64,000 bases of DNA, from contig OY741264.1 in NCBI GenBank assembly GCA_963514095.1, positions 13,438,366-13,502,365 on the forward strand. The letters are read 5' to 3'. The position numbers and the translations under genes were made by a program. The notes under the pieces were generated by a model. That model saw nothing but the letters and a program-made list of their open reading frames with translations, did no database searches and was not told where the DNA came from. Positions 29,101 through 39,350 of the stretch are shown in pieces. Each line of letters begins with the position of its first letter. Position 1 is the stretch's first letter. The DNA comes from Eutrigla gurnardus (taxonomy: Eukaryota > Chordata > Actinopteri > Perciformes > Triglidae).

Positions 29101-32100
29101 ACATAATTTAATTAACCACACATTACTCTTCATGAAACTATTGAAATGACAATGTTGTTGTTCAAATATCTACATTAACGTCCGTGTAATATTTACATAC
29201 CCCTTGGATTTTTTAAAGCGGTAATGCTTTCTATTTCCATCACAGCACACTGCCAACATATCTGGTTGACAGGCTGGACAGCAAAACGGATTGTATTCCG
29301 CCATGGTCTCTTCATTATGCTTGTTTAAGCAGTATTCAAAATATGTTTTTTGGAACATGTCTGCACAGACCTTGCCTGGCTATGAAATGAAAAAAAAAAA
29401 AATCTGTTAGGATTTCAAAAAACACAAAATTAGAAATAGTCATAATTGTGTCACAATGTGATTCAGGCAGACTTACCCTTCCTCTTCGTACCGACTGGTG
29501 CTCCAGGTGCTTTAAAAAAGCAGTTCTTGAGAGGGAGGGTGCCGACAACTTGAAATTTGAGAATGCCTCAAAAACTTCAATGGCATACAGAGTCTGGCAG
29601 TTGATGGTGCTTGGCCAGTAATTGTATTGAATAAGGTCCTTTACCCCCGGAGTCCATTCTTTCTTACAGGCAGAGCAGACCTTTCGGGGCAAACACAACT
29701 CGTATCGTCCTGTGAAAAAAGAGACACATTAGACTGAAGGTGGTTCACAGACACAATTGTGGTAAAGTTGATTGAAAATGGAGCTTATGCACGGGGGAGT
29801 TTATGGGCCGTTGCAAATAATTTCCGCATCAACATTAGGCCATATATATTCATATGGCGTGCGGACCTAAACTTGTCACAAGTTATTAGCTTTTGGCGAG
29901 TGCAATAACAACTCTGTCAGTCACTTGTAGCCTTCCACCACCGCGTACGACAGCACCTTGATGTTGAACTGGAGGAATATCGGCTGGCCTAATGTTGATG
30001 CGGAAGTTATTTGCAACGCCCCTTGAACGCCCCCATGCATAAGGTCTATAGTCAGTATTTGACATGACATTTAACATTTGGTAATTGTAGTACTGTATAT
30101 TGATGTGAAAGTTAAACAGTGAAACAGCTTTTCCATGCTTTCAGATTTCAATTTGGGTTACAGGTTCTGTGGTACTGAAACAAAAAGTGGGACTTCCAGA
30201 ACATACCATTCATGGTGACCACTGTAATATGCCTCCCATTTGTGACCTCAGCCTCCTCAGTGCACCCACATATTACCCTTTGGGTAGGCAAAGGCAACTG
30301 GTGTACTGCAATAAAGATTTAGTTTTTCTACATTACACTAGTGATTTGAAACCCCACTCCAACATCCACAAGTTGTCCAGATGACTATAACATATGTCAC
30401 TATCACTGCTTTTTGATAAAAAGCAAATGTTTTAGCGTGCGTATATCAAACATAATTAAGAGTTTCCTTTGACAACCAACACACAATATTTCTGGAATCT
30501 TCACTACAGTACAGAAATTGTTGAATGAACATACCCTGCTCACAAAAGTGAGGCTGGCCATTCCCATCCACCACCACTGCCTTTGTAGGGGGAATAGGCT
30601 CCAGGTAGCCATGGCATAAAGCCACCCTGTCATGGAAGACATGCCTCCTGTGAACCTCTATGTCACACGTGCCACAGAGGTACTCATAGTCCAGTGGGAC
30701 ACACTCCAGGCACCGAATAACTGCCTTCTCTCCAAGGCATTTCTGGCATGTTTCTTGTGATACTCTCTGGGCCGAGAGTTTGGCATCTAGGAGTACAGGC
30801 CTCGCTAATTTTGCCCTGACTTCAGCGAGCACTTGCCGTTGTGTCCAGGCCGTGTCTCCTGTTGCCACTGGAGCAGCAGAGCCAAGAGTACCCCTTAACT
30901 CTTGAAGACGAGTTTCTGAAAAATAATTTAACTGTTTAACCATCCATCAATTGTGGGTAGGCATGATACAATTTGAGTTTGACCTTAGAACACACTAGTG
31001 TAGGGCTGCAGCTATCAAATCTTTTTGTAATCAAGTAATCTATAGATTTTTTTATCGATTAATCGAGTAATTGTATATCACCCAGAAGATGTTTTTTTTT
31101 ATAATTTTCATATAAAAACAAAGCATTTTGGTGCATTCTGACAAAATAATAAAGACAAAATAGAACATTTCCTGACAAAGACAAATGGGGCCGGGGAACT
31201 AAGTTTTAACTTAATTTATTTGCCTTGTAGAATTCAGAAAGTTTGGGTATATACATAAGTTATTACTCTCTCTCTCTCTGTGTGCTTGTGAGAAAGTAAG
31301 TGAGTGGGCTCATGGTCAGTAGTCTACTGCATAATATTTAAATCCGGACAGTTGGGTCCCAAATCCTTCACCCTTTTTCTTGTCCACATTCGACGACTAA
31401 AACATTGAGTTTCTCAAAGACAATTAATCTAGTTTTCCTTCACCACAAGCACAGTCGCCATCCTTCCTTCACAATTTGACGAGTCTCCGCTAGCCACCTT
31501 TTTGTTTTCTTCCTGGAAGTAGTTACAGCGCCAACATAACGCGCGCAAGACTAGTGGACATGCTTGATTTGCTGAATTGTCCAATCACGTTAAGATTAAA
31601 CATTTGGAAAACAATGAGATTGGTTCAGGGCGCACAAAATGCACCCTACAAGCGGGATTTTCATAGCCTGGTGACACCACCCTACATACTTCGGCCCAAA
31701 ATTTTATTTCATTCTCGAACGTAGTCTGGCCCAGCCCACGTTCCTAGCTCCTCTGTGTGATCTCCCCAATCAGAGAACAGGGGTTTCATAGCTGAAGTTA
31801 CAAACTCTGCAAATATGAACTTATTTGTCAGAAGAATTTTTTATCGATTCTCAAAGATAAATATATTGTAGTAGGAAGTAGTAGCAAGTAGATAAATTCA
31901 ATGCATATTTTTAATCTGCTCTCAACATTGTGAGAAGAACGTCAGGGTTAACGTGTAGGCCAGGGGTCGGTCCAGCATGAAGAGCCACAAAAAAAGCTAA
32001 AGTCACTCTGCGAGCTGCACACATATGCCCGCAATACAACACCAGTAAAGTGATTATAGGCAGGACAAGAGAAATAAATGGCCACTCATTTATTTTTACA

Positions 32101-32613
32101 ATTTAGTTTACAATCCCTTAGTCCAAGAAAAAGTGACATAAATAAAAGAGCAGCCACGACCCGCACAACAGCAGCAAAGAGCTGCAGGTTCGTTAGCCCT
32201 GGTGTAGCCTATGCATCAGTCTTAAAATCAGCATAGTGTGATCATTATGCAAAGTGATCATTATGCATTATCAGCTCTGCTGATCGGAATGTCATAGCGT
32301 CTATCTTAAACATTCACAGATGTAATGCTTTTTTTGTTGTTTTTTTTTTTACATGTAATGAGCGCTAGGATTCGGAGCAGGGAGGGAGAGTGAGAGAGAA
32401 AGAGGGACGTCCGGCAGGTGATCTCGCCGGTTACATCGAAAAACTGCTGGAGCAGGAAAGGCTAAAAATTACGTGTGGTGGTATTTAAGCGAACATTCGA
32501 GGCGGGTAATTTTCCTCAAGGAATTTTTGAAACTGAGTTATTTGAGTTACTCCAGTAATTGTTGCAGCCCTACACCAGAGTTCAATTCAACATTTGATAA
32601 CAACACACCCCCG

Positions 32614-32712
<99 letters not shown>

Positions 32713-33465
32713 CATGTTCAGTCAGAAAGATTGCATACTCACCAAGACTTGCAGTCAATTCCATTCCCTCCATCTGGACTTGGACTTCCTCACTCACTGG
32801 GTTCATGGAAGCTGCAGAGACCAATATTTTGTTCAAGTTCAAGTTTATTATCATGTACTCATAAATAACCGTTTATCAGCGTTGGCACTCCTTGCTCAAG
32901 TGTCCACTCAACTTCAATAAAAAAAGAATAAATTAAATCGATTAAATACGATAGAGAGAGAAGGATGAAGAGGGTAAAAAATCCAAAATTTGGATTGTGT
33001 ATTCTATCAGGCTCCTAAAGTTTCTGACATTTTAGTCTGGAAATTCATAAAAAAAAAGCAAACATCTGTCAAAGAGGGATACCACCATATTTCCACCCAC
33101 TGGTATTTAGTGAATTATCTTAACCATGACAACAGTGCAGTAAACAACAACCTGATGCAGGTCTGGGTGATGTCTGACGTCTGACTGCTCTTTTTCTCCT
33201 TTTTTTGGGGGCAGGAACAGAGGGGTTTCCCATTGCAGCCTACATGACAATAAGGGCAACATTTTCAGACACAATATCAGATTGTTAAATTATACTTTAC
33301 ATTGGATTACTCAAACAACAGCAATATCAAATTTCATACAAATGCAAGTAAGCTGATGAAAATTGGTCTCACCCGGGCGTTAAGGAGTAGCACATGACTC
33401 ATTTCACCCATCATGTGGTCCCTGATGTCAGCAGGATCAGAAAAAATCCTCGGGGATTTGGGCAT
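24135..33465 (-). CDS. KDZ-family transposase, 18 coding exons, apparently intact
   Basis: Exons (minus, from 5'): 33465-33373, 33239-33152, 32811-32743, 30915-30535, 29709-29477, 29379-29201, 29074-28978, 28884-28775, 27525-27400, 27268-27154, 27059-26997, 26524-26470, 26258-26167, 26062-25945, 25855-25754, 25629-25462, 25230-25066 and 24340-24135. Phases agree throughout: 2,460 nt, about 819 aa, no internal stop. Residues about 43-48 are a basic NLS (KKRRKR). About 140-186 is a B-box-like Cys/His cluster (CQKC, CLEC, CGTC, then His). About 276-288 reads HLEHQSVRRGR. Likely catalytic residues are D335 in CCDGN, D455 in CMDVVCRYW and E514/E515 in GAGNTVGEEVEQ; VCRHG, GEIFAYPMF, HAKAH and LVTKYMTKAG are other family-like motifs. 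The C-terminus is acidic. It should cut and join the element's ends in the nucleus. Family assignment is from memory of KDZ proteins; the triad is inferred. Confidence 0.85.
24525..25020 (+). pseudogene. LINE fragment inside the last transposase intron
   Basis: The plus strand carries a decayed RT C-terminal region (FKYLGG.ITEDL.WT-like text, later ALPDLQDIY) and then a 3'-end-like stretch with CACTTGCAC, TTTATTTATTACAC and TGGAATAAACATTTCACTG. It is antisense to the transposase and lies wholly in the intron between exons 25230-25066 and 24340-24135. Confidence 0.65.
26108..26138. repeat. Poly(A) tract
   Basis: Run of about 30 A in the intron between transposase exons 26258-26167 and 26062-25945. 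No retroposon body could be matched to it. Confidence 0.8.
27572..28552. mobile_element. GGGCCC-ended DNA element in a transposase intron
   Basis: A 981-bp element has inverted ends GGGCCCAAGTTTCATAAC / GTTATGAAACTTGGGCCC; homology continues for about 38 bp. AAA lies on both sides, which may be a 3-bp duplication but is too short to rely on. No coding frame is recognisable, so it is non-autonomous. It is contained in the intron 28774-27526. Confidence 0.8.
29784..30043. mobile_element. MITE with long inverted repeats in a transposase intron
   Basis: A 260-bp fold-back element. Its left arm (from CTTATGCACGGGGGAGTTTA through CCGCATCAACATTAGGCC) matches the inverse of its right arm over about 58 bp with few changes. 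It lies in the intron between exons 30915-30535 and 29709-29477. Confidence 0.8.
31668..31950. mobile_element. Truncated relative of the 15792-16187 MITE
   Basis: Starts CATAGCCTGGTGACACCA and contains AAGTTACAAACTCTGCAAATATGAAC-type text (split here by differences) that matches the reverse of the element at 15792-16187, at lower identity. The second end is missing. Confidence 0.6.
31963..32205. mobile_element. Small hAT-like MITE
   Basis: Starts CCAGGGGTCGGTCCAGC and ends GTTCGTTAGCCCTGG. CAGGGGTCGG ends are typical of hAT-like MITEs; the internal AGAGCCAC...GAGCTGC arms are also inverted. It is nested within the 1.6-kb hAT-like element. Confidence 0.5.
32616..32710. repeat. (CA)n microsatellite
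   Basis: About 47 CA units in the transposase intron, only about 30 bp from the donor of exon 32811-32743. Confidence 0.95.
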
Positions 33466-33776
<311 letters not shown>

Positions 33777-34488
33777 CTGTAACAAAGAAAAATACATAAT
33801 TAGAATTATATTTTGAATGAATATCTCTACATTCATTAACATAAATGATATGATGTGATTACTAACATGTTCTACAAGAATAGAATATCTATGACTCTAA
33901 TCACCTGACAATCAAATTGCTCAAATACCATTTGTGTTCTTCTCCACAAGAATCACTGAAGCACTTTTCTTCCACCTTTAACTGGTTGAAAAGTGCTGTT
34001 CTTCATTTTTTTAATGGCCCTTGACAGCGTGTATTTTTCTGTACGTGCCCCCCCCCCTCCAAACCCCTGCTGATCTGTACCATCTATTTATCATTACATA
34101 TTAAGCAACAAACGTCTGTGTGTCTGTGGTTGGCTGGGTATTCGTAGCTTATAAACTTAGCCTTGACAAAGAAAGAAAGACGACATGCGTAATTTTTAAG
34201 CGAGTCATTTATGTAAACCATACCATCGGAAGCGCTCCATGATTTAACATCAGAACTTGCATGTGGTACGGAAAGCATTGTTGTGTTATGGTCTGGGAGA
34301 TCAATGCGCGCGACAATGCAATTTAACCTAGGCTTACTTTCACCTCTCATTCCAAAATAGAACAATGAATGAACGAAAAAATACACGGACCGGGTCGCAT
34401 GAGTTTTTTTTTTTTTTGCCATAACTTCATCTTAGACATGTACATGCTTATTCATTTATCTTGCTTAGACGGTTGTAGGCCTACTCAC

Positions 34489-34570
34489 CTCGGTATCGCG
34501 CCAGGCAATGGTTTCTGGGATCGTCGCACGGGAGTGACACACAAACTTGCGCCACAATGAAATGCAACGC
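34489..34570 (-). promoter_or_regulatory. Non-coding first exon of the transposase, within the terminal repeat
   Basis: On the minus strand a segment with GGCGCAAGTTTGTGTGTC and ending CGCGATACCGAG is followed by the donor GTGAGTAG. It is the counterpart of the leader exon at 12440-12506. The upstream end is not defined by sequence. Confidence 0.55.
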
Positions 34571-34904
34571 CTGACAAAGGATTGTAAGCAATGGAAATAT
34601 ATTGGCCTTCAACCCTTTGTTGAACAGAGAGCGCCATCTATTGGGCTCAGAAAATAAAGAACATGCTTCACGAAGCTTCATTTGGACATCACTAGTCACG
34701 ACATAATCAGTATTCAGATAAAAGATTAATAGGCTATTCATTTTCAATTGGGCATTCTCTGGGGCAACCTAGCAACGGTTGTTATGTTGGAGGAGATCCG
34801 TGTTCATATGACAGAATAGGCTAATCCGTGTTTATTTCACAGAATTGAGTTCGGGCTATCCTACCGAGCTGTAAAACGCGATCAAACTGCGGCCCGTGTT
34901 TATA

Positions 34905-35400
34905 TCACGGAACCGGAACCTCGCCGTCCGTGTCTCTATCACGGTATCGCGCTGTCCGTGTATCTGTCACGAATCTCGCTGTCCGTTTTTATATCACGGA
35001 ACCGGAACCTCGCCGTCCGTGTCTCTATCACGGTATCGCGCTGTCCGTGTATCTGTCACGAATCTCGCTGTCCGTGTTTATATCACGGAACCGGAACCTC
35101 GCCGTCCGTGTCTCTATCACGGTATCGCGCTGTCCGTGTATCTGTCACGAATCTCGCTGTCCGTGTTTATATCACGGAACCGGAACCTCGCCGTCCGTGT
35201 CTCTATCACGGTATCGCGCTGTCCGTGTATCTGTCACGAATCTTGCTGTCCGTTTTTATATCACGGAACCGGAACCTCGCCGTCCGTGTCTCTATCACGG
35301 TATCGCGCTGTCCGTGTATCTGTCACAGAATCTCGCTGTCCGTTTTTATATCACGGAACCGGAACCTCGCCGTCCGTGTCTCTTTAACGGAATGTCGCTG
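34905..35400. repeat. 89-bp subterminal tandem array (right, 6 copies)
   Basis: AACCTCGCCGTCC recurs six times at about 89-bp spacing between 34916 and 35366. The alternation of TCCGTTTTTAT and TCCGTGTTTAT variants parallels the left array, but the last copies differ, so the two arrays have changed independently. Confidence 0.9.
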
Positions 35401-35768
35401 TCCGCTGTCCGCGTCATGATAAAACGTCAGTTTTATGATGACGCGGACAATAAGCTGAGCCTTCAACAACTGTGAGGGTCAGGGTGATATATTGGTGTTG
35501 AAAATGAACTAAAGATTGCTTCAAATGTTGCGTTTCCAAGTCAGAAAGCACGTCCATCGAGTGAGATCTGTACTTGTCACTGAAAGGGGCAATCCGTGTG
35601 TAGACCACGGGTGGTCAGTGGCATTGATTTGCGTTGGCGTGATTTGCGTGGTCATTTCACGGATTTTCGGGTGTTTCCGTTATAGTGTCACGGATTTTGA
35701 GTTAACGGTCCGTGGCCATTTCACGGACGGGCCGTGGCCATTTCACGGATGTCTGTGAGACCAGGTTG

Positions 35769-35776
35769 ATTGCACA
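35769..35776. repeat. Right target-site duplication ATTGCACA
   Basis: Exact copy of 10160-10167, immediately after the terminal CCAGGTTG. Confidence 0.9.
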
Positions 35777-35785
35777 TGTTTTATG

Positions 35786-36158
35786 CAACACGGTCTCACG
35801 GCAGTTTGTGAAATAATCACAAAATTGAAATGTAGGCTTACTGATTCAGGTATTTTATTGGTGAATTTTCCATTTGTTTCATGTTGCTCAGCACGACTTT
35901 CACATGTGCGTGTGTATGTGTGTTTTAATTAGAAGTATCATTAATGCCATATTAATGAATATGTCACTTACCCTGGACATTGCATAGTCCCTTGGGTGTT
36001 TTTCATTTGTCTGTCCGCCACAAAAAAGGATCCAAGTTAAGTTGGATCCTTAAGTGTTTTAATGTTGAGCGACAAAATAAAGACAATTTGTCTCACTGGA
36101 TATGAAACTAATAGATATCATTATGTCACTATTTCACAAACTGCCGTGAGACTTGCTT
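35786..36158. mobile_element. Small element with KDZ-like ends
   Basis: A 373-bp element begins CAACACGGTCTCACGGCAG and ends with the inverse TGCCGTGAGACTTGCTT; over 25 bp of the arms pair. The ends resemble those of the giant element (CAAC..GGTCTCAC..., then GTGAAAT). Flanking octamers GTTTTATG (35778-35785) and GATTTATG (36159-36166) match at seven of eight. It has no coding sequence, so it is probably a non-autonomous relative that uses the same kind of transposase. Confidence 0.65.
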
Positions 36159-36864
36159 GATTTATGACATATCAACTCTCTACTTTGAATAATAATTTGT
36201 GTGATTGCCTCATTTAAACTTCTTAAGTAATCTGCTCCTTCTACCCCCTTATTTAAAAAAATGAATGAATATGCATATTTGATCTATTTTAATTAGCAAG
36301 CGCCTGCCAGAGGATGAACCCTTCCTATTGTGGACACTCCATGACATTTACTCTGGCGCCACCCTTTGGACAAACTATGTAATGTAACATCTCAGCAGGC
36401 TGTAGAAGCTGTTTGCTGAGCTTTAGACTGCTCCATTCTCTTAAAGGTCTCATCCTTCTGTATCCACTGTTACAATAACACAGTCTGTCTGCTATAAAGG
36501 TGGAACTAGGTTTAGGTGGATTTATGAGATGACAATGCTGTAGGTGGTGTGGCAACTATCATGTGGTTCATCAAATAGTTTTTTTTTGTGTGCGTTTTGG
36601 GTCTGGTTTATTTGGAGCGTTGGACATCTTGTAGCAGGAAAGCATGAGCAGCTACTGTGAATCCATTAGCTTTTAGTTGACTCCCTCTGGTAAGGGTGTG
36701 TGTTGGTGTGGAGGTCTGTGCTACCATCTAGTGGTGAAAACAGCTTGATATCATTTAGTGAAGTGGCACCATTTTCTCAAGTGTTTAAAGGAAATCTTAT
36801 GTTGTCAGAAGCCTCCACACAATCTCCCGAAAATGCTTTTTAAATATGTTACATCTGCTGAAAA
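36159..36864. other. Unassigned stretch
   Basis: No element ends, coding exon or RNA gene recognised between the small KDZ-like element and a SINE tail. Confidence 0.4.
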
Positions 36865-36937
36865 CAGCTGGGATCGGCTCCAGACCCCCGCGACCCTGAA
36901 TACAGAATAAGCGGTAGACAATGGATGGATGGATGGA
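36865..36937 (+). mobile_element. SINE 3' fragment
   Basis: AACAGCTGGGATCGGCTCC through CCCTGAATACAGAATAAGC to an ATGGATGGATGG tail. It is the last 70 bp of the SINE family at 20852-21229, strongly 5'-truncated. Confidence 0.75.
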
Positions 36938-36984
36938 CATCTGCTGAAAAGGGGATTTTGTATTCAAATGACACACACAACATA

Positions 36985-37841
36985 CAATGAACAAACATAT
37001 AAACACAACACTTTTGTTTTTGCTCTGAAAACCAGCCAGTATCTTGGTGTGTCCACCATTTGCCTCACACAGTGCAACACATCTCCTCGGCATAGAGTTG
37101 ATCAGGTTGCTGGTTGTGGCCTCCTGAATGTTGCTCCACTCCTCTTCAATGGCTGTTTGAAGTTGCTGGATGTTGGCAGGAAGTGGAAGATGCTGTTGTA
37201 TATGCCAAACCAGAACATCCAGACATGCTCACCGGGTGACATGTACAGTGAGTACGTGGCCATGCAAGAACTGGGACGTTTTCAGCTGCCAGGGATTGTG
37301 TACACATGCTTACAACATTGGGCCGTGCATCATCATGCTTCCTCATCACACCGCAACATGAGGTGATGTAGTGCATGAATGCACAGCAATGGGCTTCAGG
37401 GTCTCCTCACGGTATCTCTGTGCATTCATAATGCCTTTAATAAAATGCACGTGGTTTGCAGTTGTGAGGCCGGCTGGATGAACAGCCAAATTCTCAGAAA
37501 CAACTTTGGAGAGGGTTTATGGTAGAAATTAACTATCCCTTCACTAGCGTCAGTTCTGGTGGACATTCCTGATGCAGATTAAAACGCTCCTTCAAATGCA
37601 TCATGCTGTGTGATAAAACTGTACATTCTAGAGTCCTTTGATTGTGAGCAGCCTAAGGCACACCTGTAAATAATCATGGTGTCTAATGAGCATTGTGATA
37701 TGCCACACCTGCCTGGGGGATGAACTATCTCAGCAAAGGAGAAGAGCTCACTAACATGCGTTTCATAAGTCTGAGATCTTTGATTTCAGCCCAAGAAAAA
37801 TTGGAGCAAAAACAAGTGTGTGTTTATATTTTTGTTCAGTG
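36985..37841 (-). mobile_element. Degenerate Tc1/mariner-like transposon
   Basis: Inverted ends CAATGAACAAACATATAAAC and GTTTATATTTTTGTTCAGTG are flanked by TA on both sides (36983-36984 and 37842-37843). The minus strand encodes a remnant of a Tc1-like transposase C-terminus, including INSMPRRCVALCEANGGHT. At 857 bp it is internally deleted and cannot encode a full transposase. Confidence 0.8.
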
Positions 37842-38099
37842 TATGACCAGACATTTAAAAAAAAACAACAACAAAAAAAACAGTTGAACACTGGTGTCTA
37901 AATGTAAAAGTTTACAATGAAAAGAATAGTGTGTAAAACTCTAGTATGAATGCCTTATAAGGGACTTTTGCCTTTTGTATGTTCAATAGTCTTCAAGTCT
38001 TCAAGGGAAGTAACCCTGCATTCATTTTAAGATCAATTAACCTTTTCAGGAGACTGTGCATTTTCATTGAGTTAAAAGCGGACCTAAAATCCATGAAAA

Positions 38100-39350
38100 A
38101 AAAACACAGCATAACCTTAAAGGTGCATTAGATGATTTGTGACTGTGTTGAGCAGGGTCAGCACAGCATCTGTTCCTCGGTCACTTTTGTATGAACATTG
38201 GAGTGGGTCCAGCATACTGACCACAGTGATATTGAGATGGCTGGCCAGGACTCTTTCCATAGTTTTGCAGAGTATAGAAGTTATTGCTATGGGCCGGAAA
38301 TCATTTGGTATGTTTGCACCTGCCTTTTTTAGCACAGGTCTGATTGTTGAAGTTTCCTGGATTTTGGAACTGTACGTGTGTCCCGAAGGGACCAATACAA
38401 CTTTGCAAGGACTCCTTTTAGTTGAGGAGTGCGTTCTTTGAGAAGACAGGCTTTCAAACTGTTAGGCTTTAACTTATAAAGACTTGCAGCAACATCATTC
38501 TCATTAATAACAATAGGTGCCGCTACACAGAGACGGTTGCATAATTCATCTTATAACTCAGCTTCTTGACAGCTAAAATTGTTTTATTTTTCAAGACAAT
38601 TTTAGGTTTAAAAAGTTTCCCCCTTAGCTGTCACACAGCAATTCCAAGTCGCCAGCGTGGAAGGCTTCCTTCCTTTCATTAGTACACGTTTTAAGCTGTT
38701 TAGATGCCCATGTTGTGTTATTTGGACAGTTTTTATTTCAGACGCTGTATCTTCTCAGAATTTAATGTATGGCATTATAGTGTCTGTGAGTTCATCAGCG
38801 CCCTGACACGACTGAAAGAAAATGTCCCAATTTGTCTCCTCGAACCAGTCCCCGAGTTGCTCCTTACATGTGTTCGACCACACTTGTATTTGTTTGGCGA
38901 CAAATTTCACTCGTTTCACCACAGCTCTGTATTTTGGCAGTAAATGAATAACGTTGTGATCCGATTTTCCGAGGGGTGTCTGCATACCGCTTGAAAAGCA
39001 TCAGGAATATTCCTATAACAGCGATCAAGGGTCCGGTTTAGCCGAGTGGGACAGTCAACATGTTGCTGGAGGATGGGCAGATGTTCTAATCAATGACATG
39101 AGTTAAAATCCCCCAGAATGAAGACGGGTTGGTCTGCAGAGCAGGTGAGTGAGTTATTGTAACTCTCAGCAGAGATAACAGAGCTTATGAGACTTGTAAG
39201 GAGGAATATAATTCCTGGGCAGCTGCACTTTCATGTGTGTTAATTTCAGAGATGAAGCTGTAATCTAATAGGGTGAAAAAAGCGGGCAACAATGACACCA
39301 CATTTGTCAAGTTTAACATAATATCATCAGCATATAGTAAAAAGACATGC
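38100..39350 (-). pseudogene. LINE remnant (endonuclease tail to RT start)
   Basis: Minus-strand frames read, in order, CPTRLNRTLDRCYRNIP, GKSDHNVIHLLPKY (end of an AP-type endonuclease) and, nearer 38400-38120, PNDFRPIAITSILCKTMERV and LDPLQCSYKSDRGTDAVLTL (start of an RT domain). The order is that of an L2/CR1/Rex1-like LINE. Frames are broken by stops and shifts and the catalytic part of the RT is missing. Confidence 0.75.

Larger units (their letters stand above)
31001..32572. mobile_element. hAT-like non-autonomous element with nested inserts
   Basis: Ends TAGGGCTGCAGC and TTGCAGCCCTA, followed inward by ATCGATTAATCG-type text, match a hAT-like group common in fish. The flanking octamers CACTAGTG and CACCAGAG agree at six of eight positions, an aged duplication. 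It contains at least two smaller elements (31668-31950 and 31963-32205), has no transposase frame, and lies in an intron of the KDZ transposase. Confidence 0.65.
34418..35768. repeat. Right terminal inverted repeat of the KDZ element
   Basis: Inverse match to 10168-12572 without the 1.1-kb insert. It ends GTCTGTGAGACCAGGTTG. It contains six 89-bp units against five on the left. Scattered further inverted homology continues inward (33510-33970 against about 13020-13500). Confidence 0.85.

Noticed and set aside
37170..37366. A host gene in the Tc1-like segment
   Set aside because: The recognisable text is a transposase C-terminus on the minus strand, within TA-flanked inverted ends.
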